64,000 bases of DNA, taken from an uncultured Methylomonas sp. (lineage in GTDB: Bacteria > Pseudomonadota > Gammaproteobacteria > Methylococcales > Methylomonadaceae). The position numbers and the translations under genes are program-made. Shown piece after piece: positions 43,866 through 52,039 of the stretch. The notes beneath the pieces were generated by a model. It was given only the letters and a program-made list of their open reading frames with translations. It was not told the DNA's origin and ran no database searches. Numbering within the stretch: the first letter of the stretch is position 1; every line of letters begins with the position of its first letter. Location: contig CAKZJE010000020.1 in the NCBI GenBank assembly GCA_936941155.1, positions 29,806 through 93,805 on the forward strand, given 5' to 3'.

Positions 43866-44771
43866 ATGCAAAACACATTAACGCAATTACTAAACTCCGC
43901 TAATCAAATTATTCTCGGTAAAGAACAGCAAATTCGGTTAGCGATGTGTTGTTTACTTGCAAAAGGACATCTGCTTATTGAAGATATTCCCGGCGTTGGC
44001 AAAACCACGCTGTCACACACACTGGCAAAGTTGTTAGGACTGAATTATCAACGGATTCAATTTACTAGCGATATTTTACCCGCTGATATTATTGGTTCGT
44101 CAATTTACGACATTAACAAACAAGAATTTAGCTTTCATTACGGCCCGCTGTTTAATCAAATGATTTTGGCAGATGAAATCAATCGCTCCACACCGAAAGC
44201 GCAAAGTGCATTATTAGAAGCGATGGAAGAACATCAAGTAACGGTGGAAGGACATACTTACGCACTGCCTGAGCCGTTTTTTGTGATTGCAACCCAAAAC
44301 CCCAGCCACCAAATCGGTACATTTCCACTGCCAGAATCACAATTAGACCGTTTTTTGATGCGCGTGGAATTAGGTTATCCCAATCATCAAGCCGAGCGCG
44401 AATTGCTGACAGGGCAAAGCCGCTATAGTTTAATCAACGATTTGCAAACACAATTGCCACCCGATATGTTGTTGGCAATGCAACAAGCTATTTCTGAAAT
44501 TCACGTCTCGCCCGCGTTGCTCGATTATTTACAAGCGTTAATCAATTACAGCCGCGAATCCTCAGAATACAGTTGCGGCTTGTCACCGCGTGCCGGATTA
44601 GCGTTATTAACCGCCGCCAAAGCGTGGGCGTTTATGGATCAACGTGATTCTGTACTACCCGAAGACGTGCAAGCGGTATTGCCTTCAGTCGCAGGGCACA
44701 GACTCCGCTCAGGCACAACAAATTCAATTGCGATTGTCGCGCCGTTATTAAACAACGTAGCGATTCCATAA
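43866..44771 (+). CDS. MoxR-family AAA+ ATPase
   Basis: A 301-residue MoxR chaperone ATPase. The motifs are Walker A IPGVGKTTLS, Walker B MILADEINR, the sensor ATQNPSHQIGTFPLPESQLDRF and an arginine finger region SPRAGLALL. MoxR proteins mature partner complexes, usually with a DUF58/VWA partner; that gene follows at 5 bp. The third usual member (TgpA) lies at 27.5 kb. Confidence 0.93.
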   Translation: MQNTLTQLLNSANQIILGKEQQIRLAMCCLLAKGHLLIEDIPGVGKTTLSHTLAKLLGLNYQRIQFTSDILPADIIGSSIYDINKQEFSFHYGPLFNQMILADEINRSTPKAQSALLEAMEEHQVTVEGHTYALPEPFFVIATQNPSHQIGTFPLPESQLDRFLMRVELGYPNHQAERELLTGQSRYSLINDLQTQLPPDMLLAMQQAISEIHVSPALLDYLQALINYSRESSEYSCGLSPRAGLALLTAAKAWAFMDQRDSVLPEDVQAVLPSVAGHRLRSGTTNSIAIVAPLLNNVAIP

Positions 44772-44776
44772 AAATC

Positions 44777-45715
44777 ATGGAAAGTCTATTCAAACGTTGG
44801 CGTGCGAAACGATTTTTCCGCCGCGAACCTGCCACAGACCAACCTATTAATCTCACTCACAAACGGATTTTTATTCTGCCCACGCAGCGCGGCATGGGCT
44901 TTGTGGTGTTGATTTTGTTGTTGCTCTTAATCGCCTTTGTTTACAACAACAACCTTGCGTATTTGCTCTGTTTTTTATTAGGCAGTGTGTTTTTTATCAC
45001 CATTTTGCATACTTTTAAAAGTCTGTCTGGATTAACGATTTATAAAGGACAAGCAACCTCCGTTTTTGCAGGAGAATCCGCAGGTTTTGATATTTATGTG
45101 AATAATCCCAGCCCGCAACAGCGCGTTAATCTGCAATTGCATTTGACAGAAGATGTGCTGTTTAGCCTAGAGCCACAACAAAAACAAGGCATTACCTTGT
45201 ATTCGCCTACGCAAAAACGTGGTTGGCATTCGTGTGAAAAAATTATTTTATCCTGCACTTATCCGTTAGGGTTGTTTCGCGCGTGGTCGGTATTGCGGTT
45301 TGATTTTAAAGCTTTGGTTTATCCAAAACCGTTAAAAGATTCAGTGATTTTTCCTGAATCGGCTGGCACACAAAACCAGCAAGGCACAGCAAAAACCGGC
45401 AATGATGAGTTTTATGGCTTAAAAGAATATCAAAGTGGCGATTCGATTCGACACATTCACTGGAAAGCGTTTGCAAAAGGTTTAGGTTTATTTAGCAAAC
45501 AATACAGCGGCGAAACCTTTGCAGAATTATGGCTGGATTATGACGCGGCTTCAGGACATGACACCGAACAGCGGTTGAGCTGCATGTGTCGTTGGTTAGT
45601 GGATGCAGACAAGGCTGGATTGCATTACGGTTTTATCTTGCCGAATTTACGCATAGAACCCAGTTCTGGCACGGTGCATTTTAAAAAATGTTTAGAAGCG
45701 TTAGCCTTGTTTTAA
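44777..45715 (+). CDS. DUF58-domain membrane protein
   Basis: A 312-residue partner of MoxR. It has two membrane helices (about 40-78), a beta-rich extracytoplasmic part and the DUF58 signature EYQSGDSIRHIHWKAFAKG. The VWA-like fold is expected to be a MoxR client. It starts 5 bp after moxR. No Bat or TgpA gene follows; a persulfide dioxygenase operon begins next behind its own regulatory palindrome. Confidence 0.9.
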   Translation: MESLFKRWRAKRFFRREPATDQPINLTHKRIFILPTQRGMGFVVLILLLLLIAFVYNNNLAYLLCFLLGSVFFITILHTFKSLSGLTIYKGQATSVFAGESAGFDIYVNNPSPQQRVNLQLHLTEDVLFSLEPQQKQGITLYSPTQKRGWHSCEKIILSCTYPLGLFRAWSVLRFDFKALVYPKPLKDSVIFPESAGTQNQQGTAKTGNDEFYGLKEYQSGDSIRHIHWKAFAKGLGLFSKQYSGETFAELWLDYDAASGHDTEQRLSCMCRWLVDADKAGLHYGFILPNLRIEPSSGTVHFKKCLEALALF

Positions 45716-45763
45716 AAAAACAGCAAGTTCTGTCATTTTACTTTGCAAGAAAAACTAGCGTAC

Positions 45764-45793
45764 AATAAATATTAGAACTTTCTAATATTTATT
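45764..45793. promoter_or_regulatory. Perfect 30-bp palindrome upstream of the persulfide dioxygenase gene (candidate operator)
   Basis: Arms AATAAATATTAGAA and TTCTAATATTTATT are perfect, with a 2-base spacer. It begins inside a possible -10 box (TACAAT at 45761-45766) and ends 19 bases before the ATG. It resembles the AT-rich palindromes bound by ArsR-type sulfide sensors such as BigR/SqrR (inference). Confidence 0.65.
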
Positions 45794-45812
45794 ACCACAA
45801 AGGAGAAGGTTG

Positions 45813-46523
45813 ATGATTTTCAAACAATTATTTGATTCTGATACAAGCACTTACACTTATTTGCTAGGCTGCGAATCCAGCCGAAAAGCGATTTTAATTG
45901 ATACGGTTGCAACTCAGATTGATAGCTATCTCGCGCTGTTAAAAGAACTCAACTTAACGCTGATTTACACCTTAGAAACGCACGTTCATGCTGACCATGT
46001 GACTGCTGCGGGTATTTTGCGTGAAAAAGCAGGAAGCAAAAGCGTGGTGCATCGTGATGCCGGAGCAATGTGTGCCGATTTGATGGTGACAGACGGCGTA
46101 TTTTTACAAATTGGCAGCATCGAAATCAAAGTTTTGCACACGCCCGGACACACTAGCGGCTGTGTTTCTTATCTGTTGGCAGATCGCGTTTTCACCGGAG
46201 ATGCTTTATTAATCAATGGCTCTGGTCGCACCGATTTTCAACAAGGCGACTCTGCCACACTGTATCGCAGCATCACGCAAAAACTCTTCACCTTGCCCGC
46301 CGACACCTTGGTTTATCCAGGACACGATTATCATGGCATCACGGTTTCAAGCATTAAACAAGAAATTGCCTTAAATCCGCGCTTAGGAAATGGCAAAACT
46401 GAAGCCGAATTTATCGCAATAATGTCGCAATTGCAGTTGCCGTATCCGAAACATATTGATGAAGCTTTGCCTGCCAATCAAGCCTGTGGCAAACCGCAAC
46501 AAAGTCAGTTGCAACAGGGGTAA
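45813..46523 (+). CDS. Persulfide dioxygenase (ETHE1/Blh-type metallo-beta-lactamase fold)
   Basis: A 236-residue MBL-fold protein of the persulfide dioxygenase family. It oxidises glutathione persulfide to sulfite with a mononuclear Fe(II). The ligand motifs are THVHADHVTAAG, TPGHTSGC, FTGDALLI and YPGHDYHG, and SGRTDFQQGD is the family-specific segment. AAGGAG lies 7 bases before the ATG at 45813 (a TTG is in frame just before). It is 3 bp upstream of a TauE-type exporter. Together with SQR this gives sulfide to persulfide to sulfite to export. The hydroxyacylglutathione hydrolases are the nearest alternative. Confidence 0.9.
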   Translation: MIFKQLFDSDTSTYTYLLGCESSRKAILIDTVATQIDSYLALLKELNLTLIYTLETHVHADHVTAAGILREKAGSKSVVHRDAGAMCADLMVTDGVFLQIGSIEIKVLHTPGHTSGCVSYLLADRVFTGDALLINGSGRTDFQQGDSATLYRSITQKLFTLPADTLVYPGHDYHGITVSSIKQEIALNPRLGNGKTEAEFIAIMSQLQLPYPKHIDEALPANQACGKPQQSQLQQG

Positions 46524-46526
46524 AGC

Positions 46527-47480
46527 ATGATTTTGTTAGCCGCGCTTGCGATTATCATCGGGATTTTGCTGGGACTGCTCGGTGGCGGCGGCTCTATTCT
46601 CACCGTGCCTGTGTTAGTTTATTTAGCAGGTTTATCCACAAAATCTGCCATTATTACCTCGCTCGTCGTGGTGTGCATTACCAGTTCGATTGCAGCTGTC
46701 AATCATGCGCGAGCGGGGCGTGTTTGCTGGAAAACTGGCCTTATTTTTGGCTTAGCCGGCATGGGCGGCGCGTTTGTGGGGGGGCGAATTGCAGCTTTTA
46801 TTCCTGACCCGATTTTATTGGTTTTATTCGCCTGCGTGATGTTAGCCGCCTCATTTGCCATGCTGCGCACTCGGAAAAAACAAGAACCTACCCGCCAAGT
46901 CGGTGATAAGTTATGCCCTGAAAACTTGCCGGTTGCGGCAATTTTGTTTGACGGCTTATTAGTTGGTTTAATTACCGGTTTAGTCGGAGTCGGCGGAGGA
47001 TTTTTATTAGTGCCCGCACTCAATTATTTAGCAGGATTGCCGATGCACGCAGCAATCGGCACATCTTTATTTATTATCGCGATTCAAGCTGTAGCGGCTT
47101 TGGCAGGACACGCGAGTCATTTTGAAATTAATTTGCCGTTGACCGCATTAGTCACCAGTTGCGCCATTGTCGGAAGTTTTATCGGCGCACAACTCTCAGG
47201 AAAAATCAGCACCCGCAATTTAAAACGCGGCTTTGGTGTGTTTGTGTTTTTGTTAGGTTGCTTTTTATTGTACAAAGAAATCAATCCAAAAATGGTTGCG
47301 CAGATAGTGGAATTGTTTAAACAAGGACGCGAATTTATTCTGGGCGCATTGAGTTTTCTATTATTGCTGTGTTTGTATCGGCTTTGGTCGTGGCTGCATT
47401 CAAGCAATAACATGCCGACCGAGGAACCCCCTTCAACTTTTTCGCAATGCAAAACGCCGTTTAAAGATACACTGAAATAA
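46527..47480 (+). CDS. TauE/SafE-family sulfite or organosulfonate exporter
   Basis: A 317-residue integral membrane protein of the TauE/SafE (TSUP) family. The two halves repeat the family motif GLLGGGGSILTVPVLVYLAG and TGLVGVGGGFLLVPALNYLAG. It has about eight helices plus a C-terminal extra helix and a Pro/Ser tail. It is located 3 bp after the persulfide dioxygenase gene, so its likely substrate is the sulfite that enzyme makes (context inference). Confidence 0.9.
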   Translation: MILLAALAIIIGILLGLLGGGGSILTVPVLVYLAGLSTKSAIITSLVVVCITSSIAAVNHARAGRVCWKTGLIFGLAGMGGAFVGGRIAAFIPDPILLVLFACVMLAASFAMLRTRKKQEPTRQVGDKLCPENLPVAAILFDGLLVGLITGLVGVGGGFLLVPALNYLAGLPMHAAIGTSLFIIAIQAVAALAGHASHFEINLPLTALVTSCAIVGSFIGAQLSGKISTRNLKRGFGVFVFLLGCFLLYKEINPKMVAQIVELFKQGREFILGALSFLLLLCLYRLWSWLHSSNNMPTEEPPSTFSQCKTPFKDTLK

Positions 47481-47575
47481 TCTTGCCTGAAAAATGGCGG
47501 CACAAACGTTTCAAAAATAGAATTTATGTACCTGAATTTTGGCGTTTTCTGATTTTAGATTTTACAAAAATTTTC

Positions 47576-47593
47576 AAAACGACTGGTCGTCTT
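47576..47593. repeat. 18-bp palindrome AAAACGACTGGTCGTCTT (copy 7)
   Basis: A member of the eight-copy palindrome family, between the tauE-like gene and the FabZ-like gene, flanked by AAAAATTTTC and AAAAATTTTG. Confidence 0.83.
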
Positions 47594-47775
47594 AAAAATT
47601 TTGTTTACAGTTGGAGTAAATAATTTTTCAAATCACCGTAGAGACGCAAGATTTTTCGGGACTTGACAACTAAAAATGAGTTGCTCTTGCTAGTTGAATC
47701 CGCTGATTTTCCAATCCAGAAAGTTCTGATTCAGAAAATAACAGCTTGAGTATTTTGAATAGCTTTAATAACTGG

Positions 47776-48222
47776 TTATAAAACAACCGTTGCATAACGA
47801 ATTTCAGCCCCAGCCACAAACTTTCCATCAACGTAAGCCTCGCAAGCATAAATCCAAATGTTATGTTTCTTTTTTAAAAACAACACTTTAATAATCAACT
47901 GATCGCCCGGAACAACCATTTGTTTAAACTTGGCTTTATCAATCCCAACCAAATAACACATCATGTCTTTCGGCTTGCCACCTGCGGTTTCAAAACCCAG
48001 CACGCCAGAGGCTTGTGCCATTGCTTCTAAAATCAACACCCCCGGCATCACCGGCTTGTTTGGAAACTGCCCTTGAAAAAATGGCTCGTTATAACTCACA
48101 TTTTTTATGGCAGATAAACTAACGCCCGCTTCATACGCAATCACCCTATCAATTAATAAAAACGGATAACGCTGCGGCAATAATGCTTGTATTTTGAGAA
48201 TATCTAATTTTGTATCCATCAT
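47776..48222 (-). CDS. FabZ-like hotdog protein with catalytic His replaced by Gln
   Basis: A 148-residue protein clearly of the FabZ family: LLPQRYPFLLIDRV, NVSYNEPFFQG, MPGVLILEAMAQASG and the final VAGAEIRYATVV. FabZ dehydrates 3-hydroxyacyl-ACP with a His-Glu dyad. The Glu (LILEAMAQ) is kept, but the His of the GHFP motif is Gln: the codon is CAG in GQFPNKPVMPG. The usual lpxD-fabZ-lpxA context is absent and the gene stands alone. It is therefore probably a paralog with altered or lost dehydratase activity, perhaps an acyl-ACP binder. Confidence 0.88.
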   Translation of the reverse strand: MMDTKLDILKIQALLPQRYPFLLIDRVIAYEAGVSLSAIKNVSYNEPFFQGQFPNKPVMPGVLILEAMAQASGVLGFETAGGKPKDMMCYLVGIDKAKFKQMVVPGDQLIIKVLFLKKKHNIWIYACEAYVDGKFVAGAEIRYATVVL

Positions 48223-48607
48223 TTAATGTTCCTTTTACAAAGAAGTCACTATCAAATACCGTTATTTTGTAAGTGGTTAGACATAAATTTTAAGGTATTG
48301 GTGTGTTTTGCAGGTGTTCAAAATGTGCATTGTTCGGATAAATTCGCACCTACCTATCCTTTAAAACTTTTGTTTAAACACTTATTAAACAGCGCGTACA
48401 GTGTCAATCGCCCAAAGATTTAAGAAAGCCCATCGTCTACATCAAACGCAGGCAAACACAATCTTTGCCCGCTGAGAAGTTTTTAAAGTTTCATTTTACG
48501 CAAAACAGATGACTTATTGATGAAAATTATCTGCAATCGAAAGAAAAAAGATATAAAACCAACGAATCACCCGCCGCTATAAAGCTTTTCAAACTGCTGA
48601 ATTTTAC

Positions 48608-48625
48608 AAAACGACCGGTCGTCTT
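48608..48625. repeat. 18-bp palindrome AAAACGACCGGTCGTCTT (copy 8)
   Basis: A member of the eight-copy palindrome family with central CCGG, followed by GAAAAATTTTCG. Confidence 0.83.
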
Positions 48626-48707
48626 GAAAAATTTTCGTCATTTATCTGAACGTAACTTTATTAGATTGAGCAGTGTTTTCTAAATTCGTGAATCCCTAAA
48701 AGCAAAA

Positions 48708-48740
48708 CAGGTCTCCAAAGCCTTAAACCTTGGAAACCTG
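48708..48740 (-). terminator. Terminator after the HU-like gene
   Basis: Imperfect stem CAGGTTTCCAAGG / CCTTTGGAGACCTG on the minus strand, 40 bp after the HU stop (48780) and followed by TTTTGC. Confidence 0.6.
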
Positions 48741-48779
48741 TATCGTTTTAACGCAAGTTAATCAGCAGCTTATGCTTGT

Positions 48780-49058
48780 TTATTCAGCTGCTTTGACTTG
48801 TTTCTTGCCTTGAGGCGGCACTTTAAAAAAGACACGATCGACAGTACGTTTTACACCATCTTTCTCACGTTCAATGGTTTTCAACACAAACACGCCTAAA
48901 CCAGGAACAGCAACGCGACCAGCACTTGCGGTGCTGACTTCTTCTTGAATCTGTTTTAATGCCGCATTGATAATTTGAGCGACTTTTTTATCGGGCATTT
49001 TTCCTAATAATTTAGGGGATTGTTCTCTAATTGCTTTTACAATTTCTGCTGTTTTCAT
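48780..49058 (-). CDS. HU/IHF-family DNA-binding protein
   Basis: A 92-residue HU-like protein: two N-terminal helices (VKAIREQSPKLLGKMPDKKVAQIINAAL), the GRVAVPGLGVFVL strand and a DNA-binding arm with VFFKVPPQGKK. The arm lacks the usual RNP motif and has PP instead, so it is a divergent HU. GGAGA precedes the ATG. It lies 38 bp after the hypothetical gene at 49097, and the two probably share a transcript. Confidence 0.88.
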   Translation of the reverse strand: MKTAEIVKAIREQSPKLLGKMPDKKVAQIINAALKQIQEEVSTASAGRVAVPGLGVFVLKTIEREKDGVKRTVDRVFFKVPPQGKKQVKAAE

Positions 49059-49096
49059 AATATTTCTCCAATGTAGTGCTAAAAAATAACGTTTCT

Positions 49097-49465
49097 TTAA
49101 TCAAGTAAACGATTTTTAATCAATGTTTTACGCAACGCTTGCCAGCTAGAAATAATCTCACTTGCCGTAGCATGAGCCACTTGTGAATCTCCTTCACGCT
49201 CAAACCACTTGGTCGCTTTTTGCAATGTCTCCGTTAAGGTTAACGCTGCTAATTCTTCTTGCAACGCTTCTTTACGGTGTTGAGTGTGCCGCCAATATTC
49301 AAACCCTTCAATTTCTTCAGTTGTTAAAAGACTGCGTAACTCGTCAGTCAATTCAGGCTTTGCTAACGGCACAGTGCCAATAATCGCAGTTTCACCACGC
49401 TTTTTATTGCCATTGTAAGTTGTTCGAATCAGTTGAATAACATTTTTACGAACACGAAAGTGCAT
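49097..49465 (-). CDS. Hypothetical protein upstream of the HU-like gene
   Basis: A 122-residue soluble protein with a good AAGGAG site. The N-terminus is basic (MHFRVRKNVIQLIRTTYNGNKKRGE), with a VPLAKPELTDELRSLLT turn, and the C-terminal half is helical (HRKEALQEELAALTLTETLQ). The conserved-looking RTTYNGNKKRGETAIIG suggests nucleic-acid contact. It is co-oriented with the HU-like gene. I know no function. Confidence 0.72.
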   Translation of the reverse strand: MHFRVRKNVIQLIRTTYNGNKKRGETAIIGTVPLAKPELTDELRSLLTTEEIEGFEYWRHTQHRKEALQEELAALTLTETLQKATKWFEREGDSQVAHATASEIISSWQALRKTLIKNRLLD

Positions 49466-49932
49466 AGTTAAATGCTCCTTATTTATTTAATTTTAGGGCA
49501 TTATACTGCCCAAGAATAATAATGCAAGCGATTATTTTAATAAATTTTAAATTTAGCTAAAAATCAATTTTTTTAGTTAGTTGATGGCAATCAGTGAAAG
49601 GCAAAACACTTTCAATCAAGATGGGATGAAAACTACACATATCAGTTACTTTTTTGTATTACTTAACAAAGAAAAACCTATCTAATTGAATTAAAATGAC
49701 TTTATTTTATAGACAATGCTATAAAAATGAGAAAAATCATCAAAATTACTGTGTGTGTTTAGAAAAAGATACAGATAGCGGGCTTAAAAAGCAAAGTCGC
49801 TTTTATATTTGAAGAGGAAAAAGAGAGAAAAAAAATAGACTTTGCTTGCCGGATACATCCTTGTAATCCATAAAAAGCTAACTTAAATAGTGAAAATACA
49901 CCAACTATACTGCCCGAAATTTATGCAGTGAT
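49466..49932. other. Intergenic region
   Basis: About 465 AT-rich bases between the hypothetical gene and the sulfoglycan operon. I see no gene, repeat family member or clear terminator. Confidence 0.5.
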
Positions 49933-52038
49933 TTATATTTTTGGTTTGATGCTGGCGGAAGTTTTTGTTAAAAATAGAGCATCGTTAGCAGGAATCACAA
50001 CTTGATGCTTAATCATTTCTCCTGAATTGATTTCAGGTACTTGTTTTCCTTTCAGACGTTTATATTTATCTTCAGGCAGCTCAACAGTCCAAGGATTGCC
50101 TGTCATATTAAGCAGCACTAATCCGTTTTCAAATTCACGCATCCACCGCTCGCCGCCGCCATCATACATTTTGATATTGCGAATTTGTGTTGTTCCGATT
50201 TGTTCAGAAACGCCAAAAACCGGAGTTACTGAGTGTGTGGCATCGGCAACAAAACTAATGCGAAAACTTCGCCACTGCGAATCAACCAAGACTGAAAGTG
50301 GTTGGGCATTTTTTTCGGTGCTGACCGCTCCATTGATAGTCAGCATACGCGGTACACGCTCAAAAGATTGTCCTGCGTACTGCCAAACATCATCACCTTT
50401 GGCTTCAAATTCTATGGTGTATTCATGCCCCGGCACTACTTCGATTTGTTCCGCATTTTTAGGCGCAAGGCTTACGCCATTTTGTAGCGTTGCCGGAAAA
50501 ACGCTAGCTGGTATTGTTTCTACAGTTGCTGAAAATTCATTTTTTGCGTCACTGTGCTTTGCGGTAAATTCTTTAGCAACTGACCATTGCCAGTTTGCTT
50601 TTGCCAACTTGTCTGTTTTACTTAAGCCAGTTAAATTTTGCACAGCATCTGCAACGGGTTTTCCTAACCAATGCCAGTTATTTAAATCACCACCGTGATA
50701 TTCGTCCCAATTAAAAACGCCTTTTTTTTCTTTTTTCTTATTGTTTAAAGAGGGATTTTCGGGATCAAAATCAATGCTACTTAGACCAGCAAATGGATGA
50801 GGCATTCCCAATAAACAGGCAGCTGCAAAACCAACACGAAAACGAAAATCAGTTGGGCTGCCATTAGGCAAATAATCTTGACTAAATATTGTGGTAGCTG
50901 TTTTCGTGAAAGGGTAACTGATTTGCGGTTGGGCTTCGGCGTTTTTTACCCACATCTGCAAATGTAAAAAGGATTGAGAGAAACGATCAAAGTCATTAGC
51001 TGAAGGAAAAGATTCTAATTGTACGCCATTTAGATATTTCCAACCTCGTACACCTGAAATAGCATTATTGCTATCTGCCTGAATGATTTTATTTGAACCT
51101 AATAATCGGCGTAATTCGCGAAAAAATACTTGCCCACCAAGACCAAAACTATTCACACCATCAATATATCCATAATCAGGAATGAGGTCATTATTGATGT
51201 CCATGCTATTGTTGACAGGATTACCAAATATCCAACGTGCCACATCAAATTCAACACCATCGGCTTTAGCATTTGTAACACGTTGAGCTATTTGTCTTGC
51301 AAACCATTCTGCTGCGGTTAAATTATCAGCTCCACCTCGTGGACTGTGCAAACTAAAATTAAGCTGCCATTGTCCTGACCAAAACATCATGTGCGAGGCA
51401 ACAACTGCTTTTCCGGCTTTAAACGACAACGGTTTGCTTCCCCATTGTCCACGTTTAACAACAAATCCCTTTTGATTCATCGATTCAATGACAACATGTT
51501 CTGCTTGCGACCAATCGGGCTTACCAGACTCGTCAATGGCATAAATAACCACAGAAAAAGGTATCTTACGGGTAGTTTTTTCTATTTGAGCATTATTTTT
51601 TGCGATCTGATTTTTATTAGCTACAGAAATAAACATATCGGTAGATGATATATCTTCAGTAAGTAATGTACCTGTTTTATAAAGCAAATGCCCAGGCCAG
51701 ACTTTAGGGAATAGCGGTGAGTTAACTCCCCCATAAGCAGCTTGCAGTGTAATAATTTTCTCAGGCCAACGAGCATGAAGCAAAGCAACAACTTCATCTG
51801 GACGTGGCCCATGAATGAGTGAGTAGGGAGCTTGTTCTTCAAATACTTTCTTACCGGCAGGACTGCCAAACTTAGCACCATTAAAAGCATGAAAAGTCAT
51901 GCTAATCGGAAATGTGTCTGGAAGCTTAAGTGCCGCCTCTTTATTTGCACTGCATAAAGAGGCACTAAAAAGTGCAATACAGCCAAAAACAGCAGCTGCT
52001 AAATACTTATGACGTTTATTTTGATGAATAGATTTCAT
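49933..52038 (-). CDS. Secreted glycoside hydrolase-like protein (GHL15-like) with CBM
   Basis: A 701-residue exported protein. The ATG at 52038 begins a signal peptide ending in SLCSANK. Residues of about 40-460 look like a TIM-barrel putative glycosidase (MTFHAFNGAKFGSP, ADGVEFDVARWIFGN, NGVQLESFPSANDF). Residues of about 520-640 resemble a CBM4/9-type sandwich (VVPGHEYTIEFEAKGDD, DSQWRSFRISFVADA). The end has the FENGLVLLNMTGNPWTVELP pattern seen in putative family-15-like glycosidases. Candidate catalytic acids are Glu/Asp in VEFDVAR and QLESFP. It is the last gene of the glycan operon, so it may trim or release the product. Activity unproven. Confidence 0.7.
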   Translation of the reverse strand: MKSIHQNKRHKYLAAAVFGCIALFSASLCSANKEAALKLPDTFPISMTFHAFNGAKFGSPAGKKVFEEQAPYSLIHGPRPDEVVALLHARWPEKIITLQAAYGGVNSPLFPKVWPGHLLYKTGTLLTEDISSTDMFISVANKNQIAKNNAQIEKTTRKIPFSVVIYAIDESGKPDWSQAEHVVIESMNQKGFVVKRGQWGSKPLSFKAGKAVVASHMMFWSGQWQLNFSLHSPRGGADNLTAAEWFARQIAQRVTNAKADGVEFDVARWIFGNPVNNSMDINNDLIPDYGYIDGVNSFGLGGQVFFRELRRLLGSNKIIQADSNNAISGVRGWKYLNGVQLESFPSANDFDRFSQSFLHLQMWVKNAEAQPQISYPFTKTATTIFSQDYLPNGSPTDFRFRVGFAAACLLGMPHPFAGLSSIDFDPENPSLNNKKKEKKGVFNWDEYHGGDLNNWHWLGKPVADAVQNLTGLSKTDKLAKANWQWSVAKEFTAKHSDAKNEFSATVETIPASVFPATLQNGVSLAPKNAEQIEVVPGHEYTIEFEAKGDDVWQYAGQSFERVPRMLTINGAVSTEKNAQPLSVLVDSQWRSFRISFVADATHSVTPVFGVSEQIGTTQIRNIKMYDGGGERWMREFENGLVLLNMTGNPWTVELPEDKYKRLKGKQVPEINSGEMIKHQVVIPANDALFLTKTSASIKPKI

Positions 52039-52039
52039 G

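Larger units (their letters stand above)
48223..48779. other. Intergenic region with repeat remnants
   Basis: About 550 bases between two minus-strand genes. It contains a partial GTGC...TTCGCACCTAC repeat (near 48340), an 18-bp palindrome (48608) and the HU-gene terminator (48708). I see no credible gene; a 65-codon frame at 48226 includes the repeat remnant. Confidence 0.6.

Noticed and set aside
48226..48423. 65-codon open frame upstream of the FabZ-like gene
   Set aside because: It contains a fragment of a dispersed GTAGGTGCG repeat and has no ribosome site or family resemblance.
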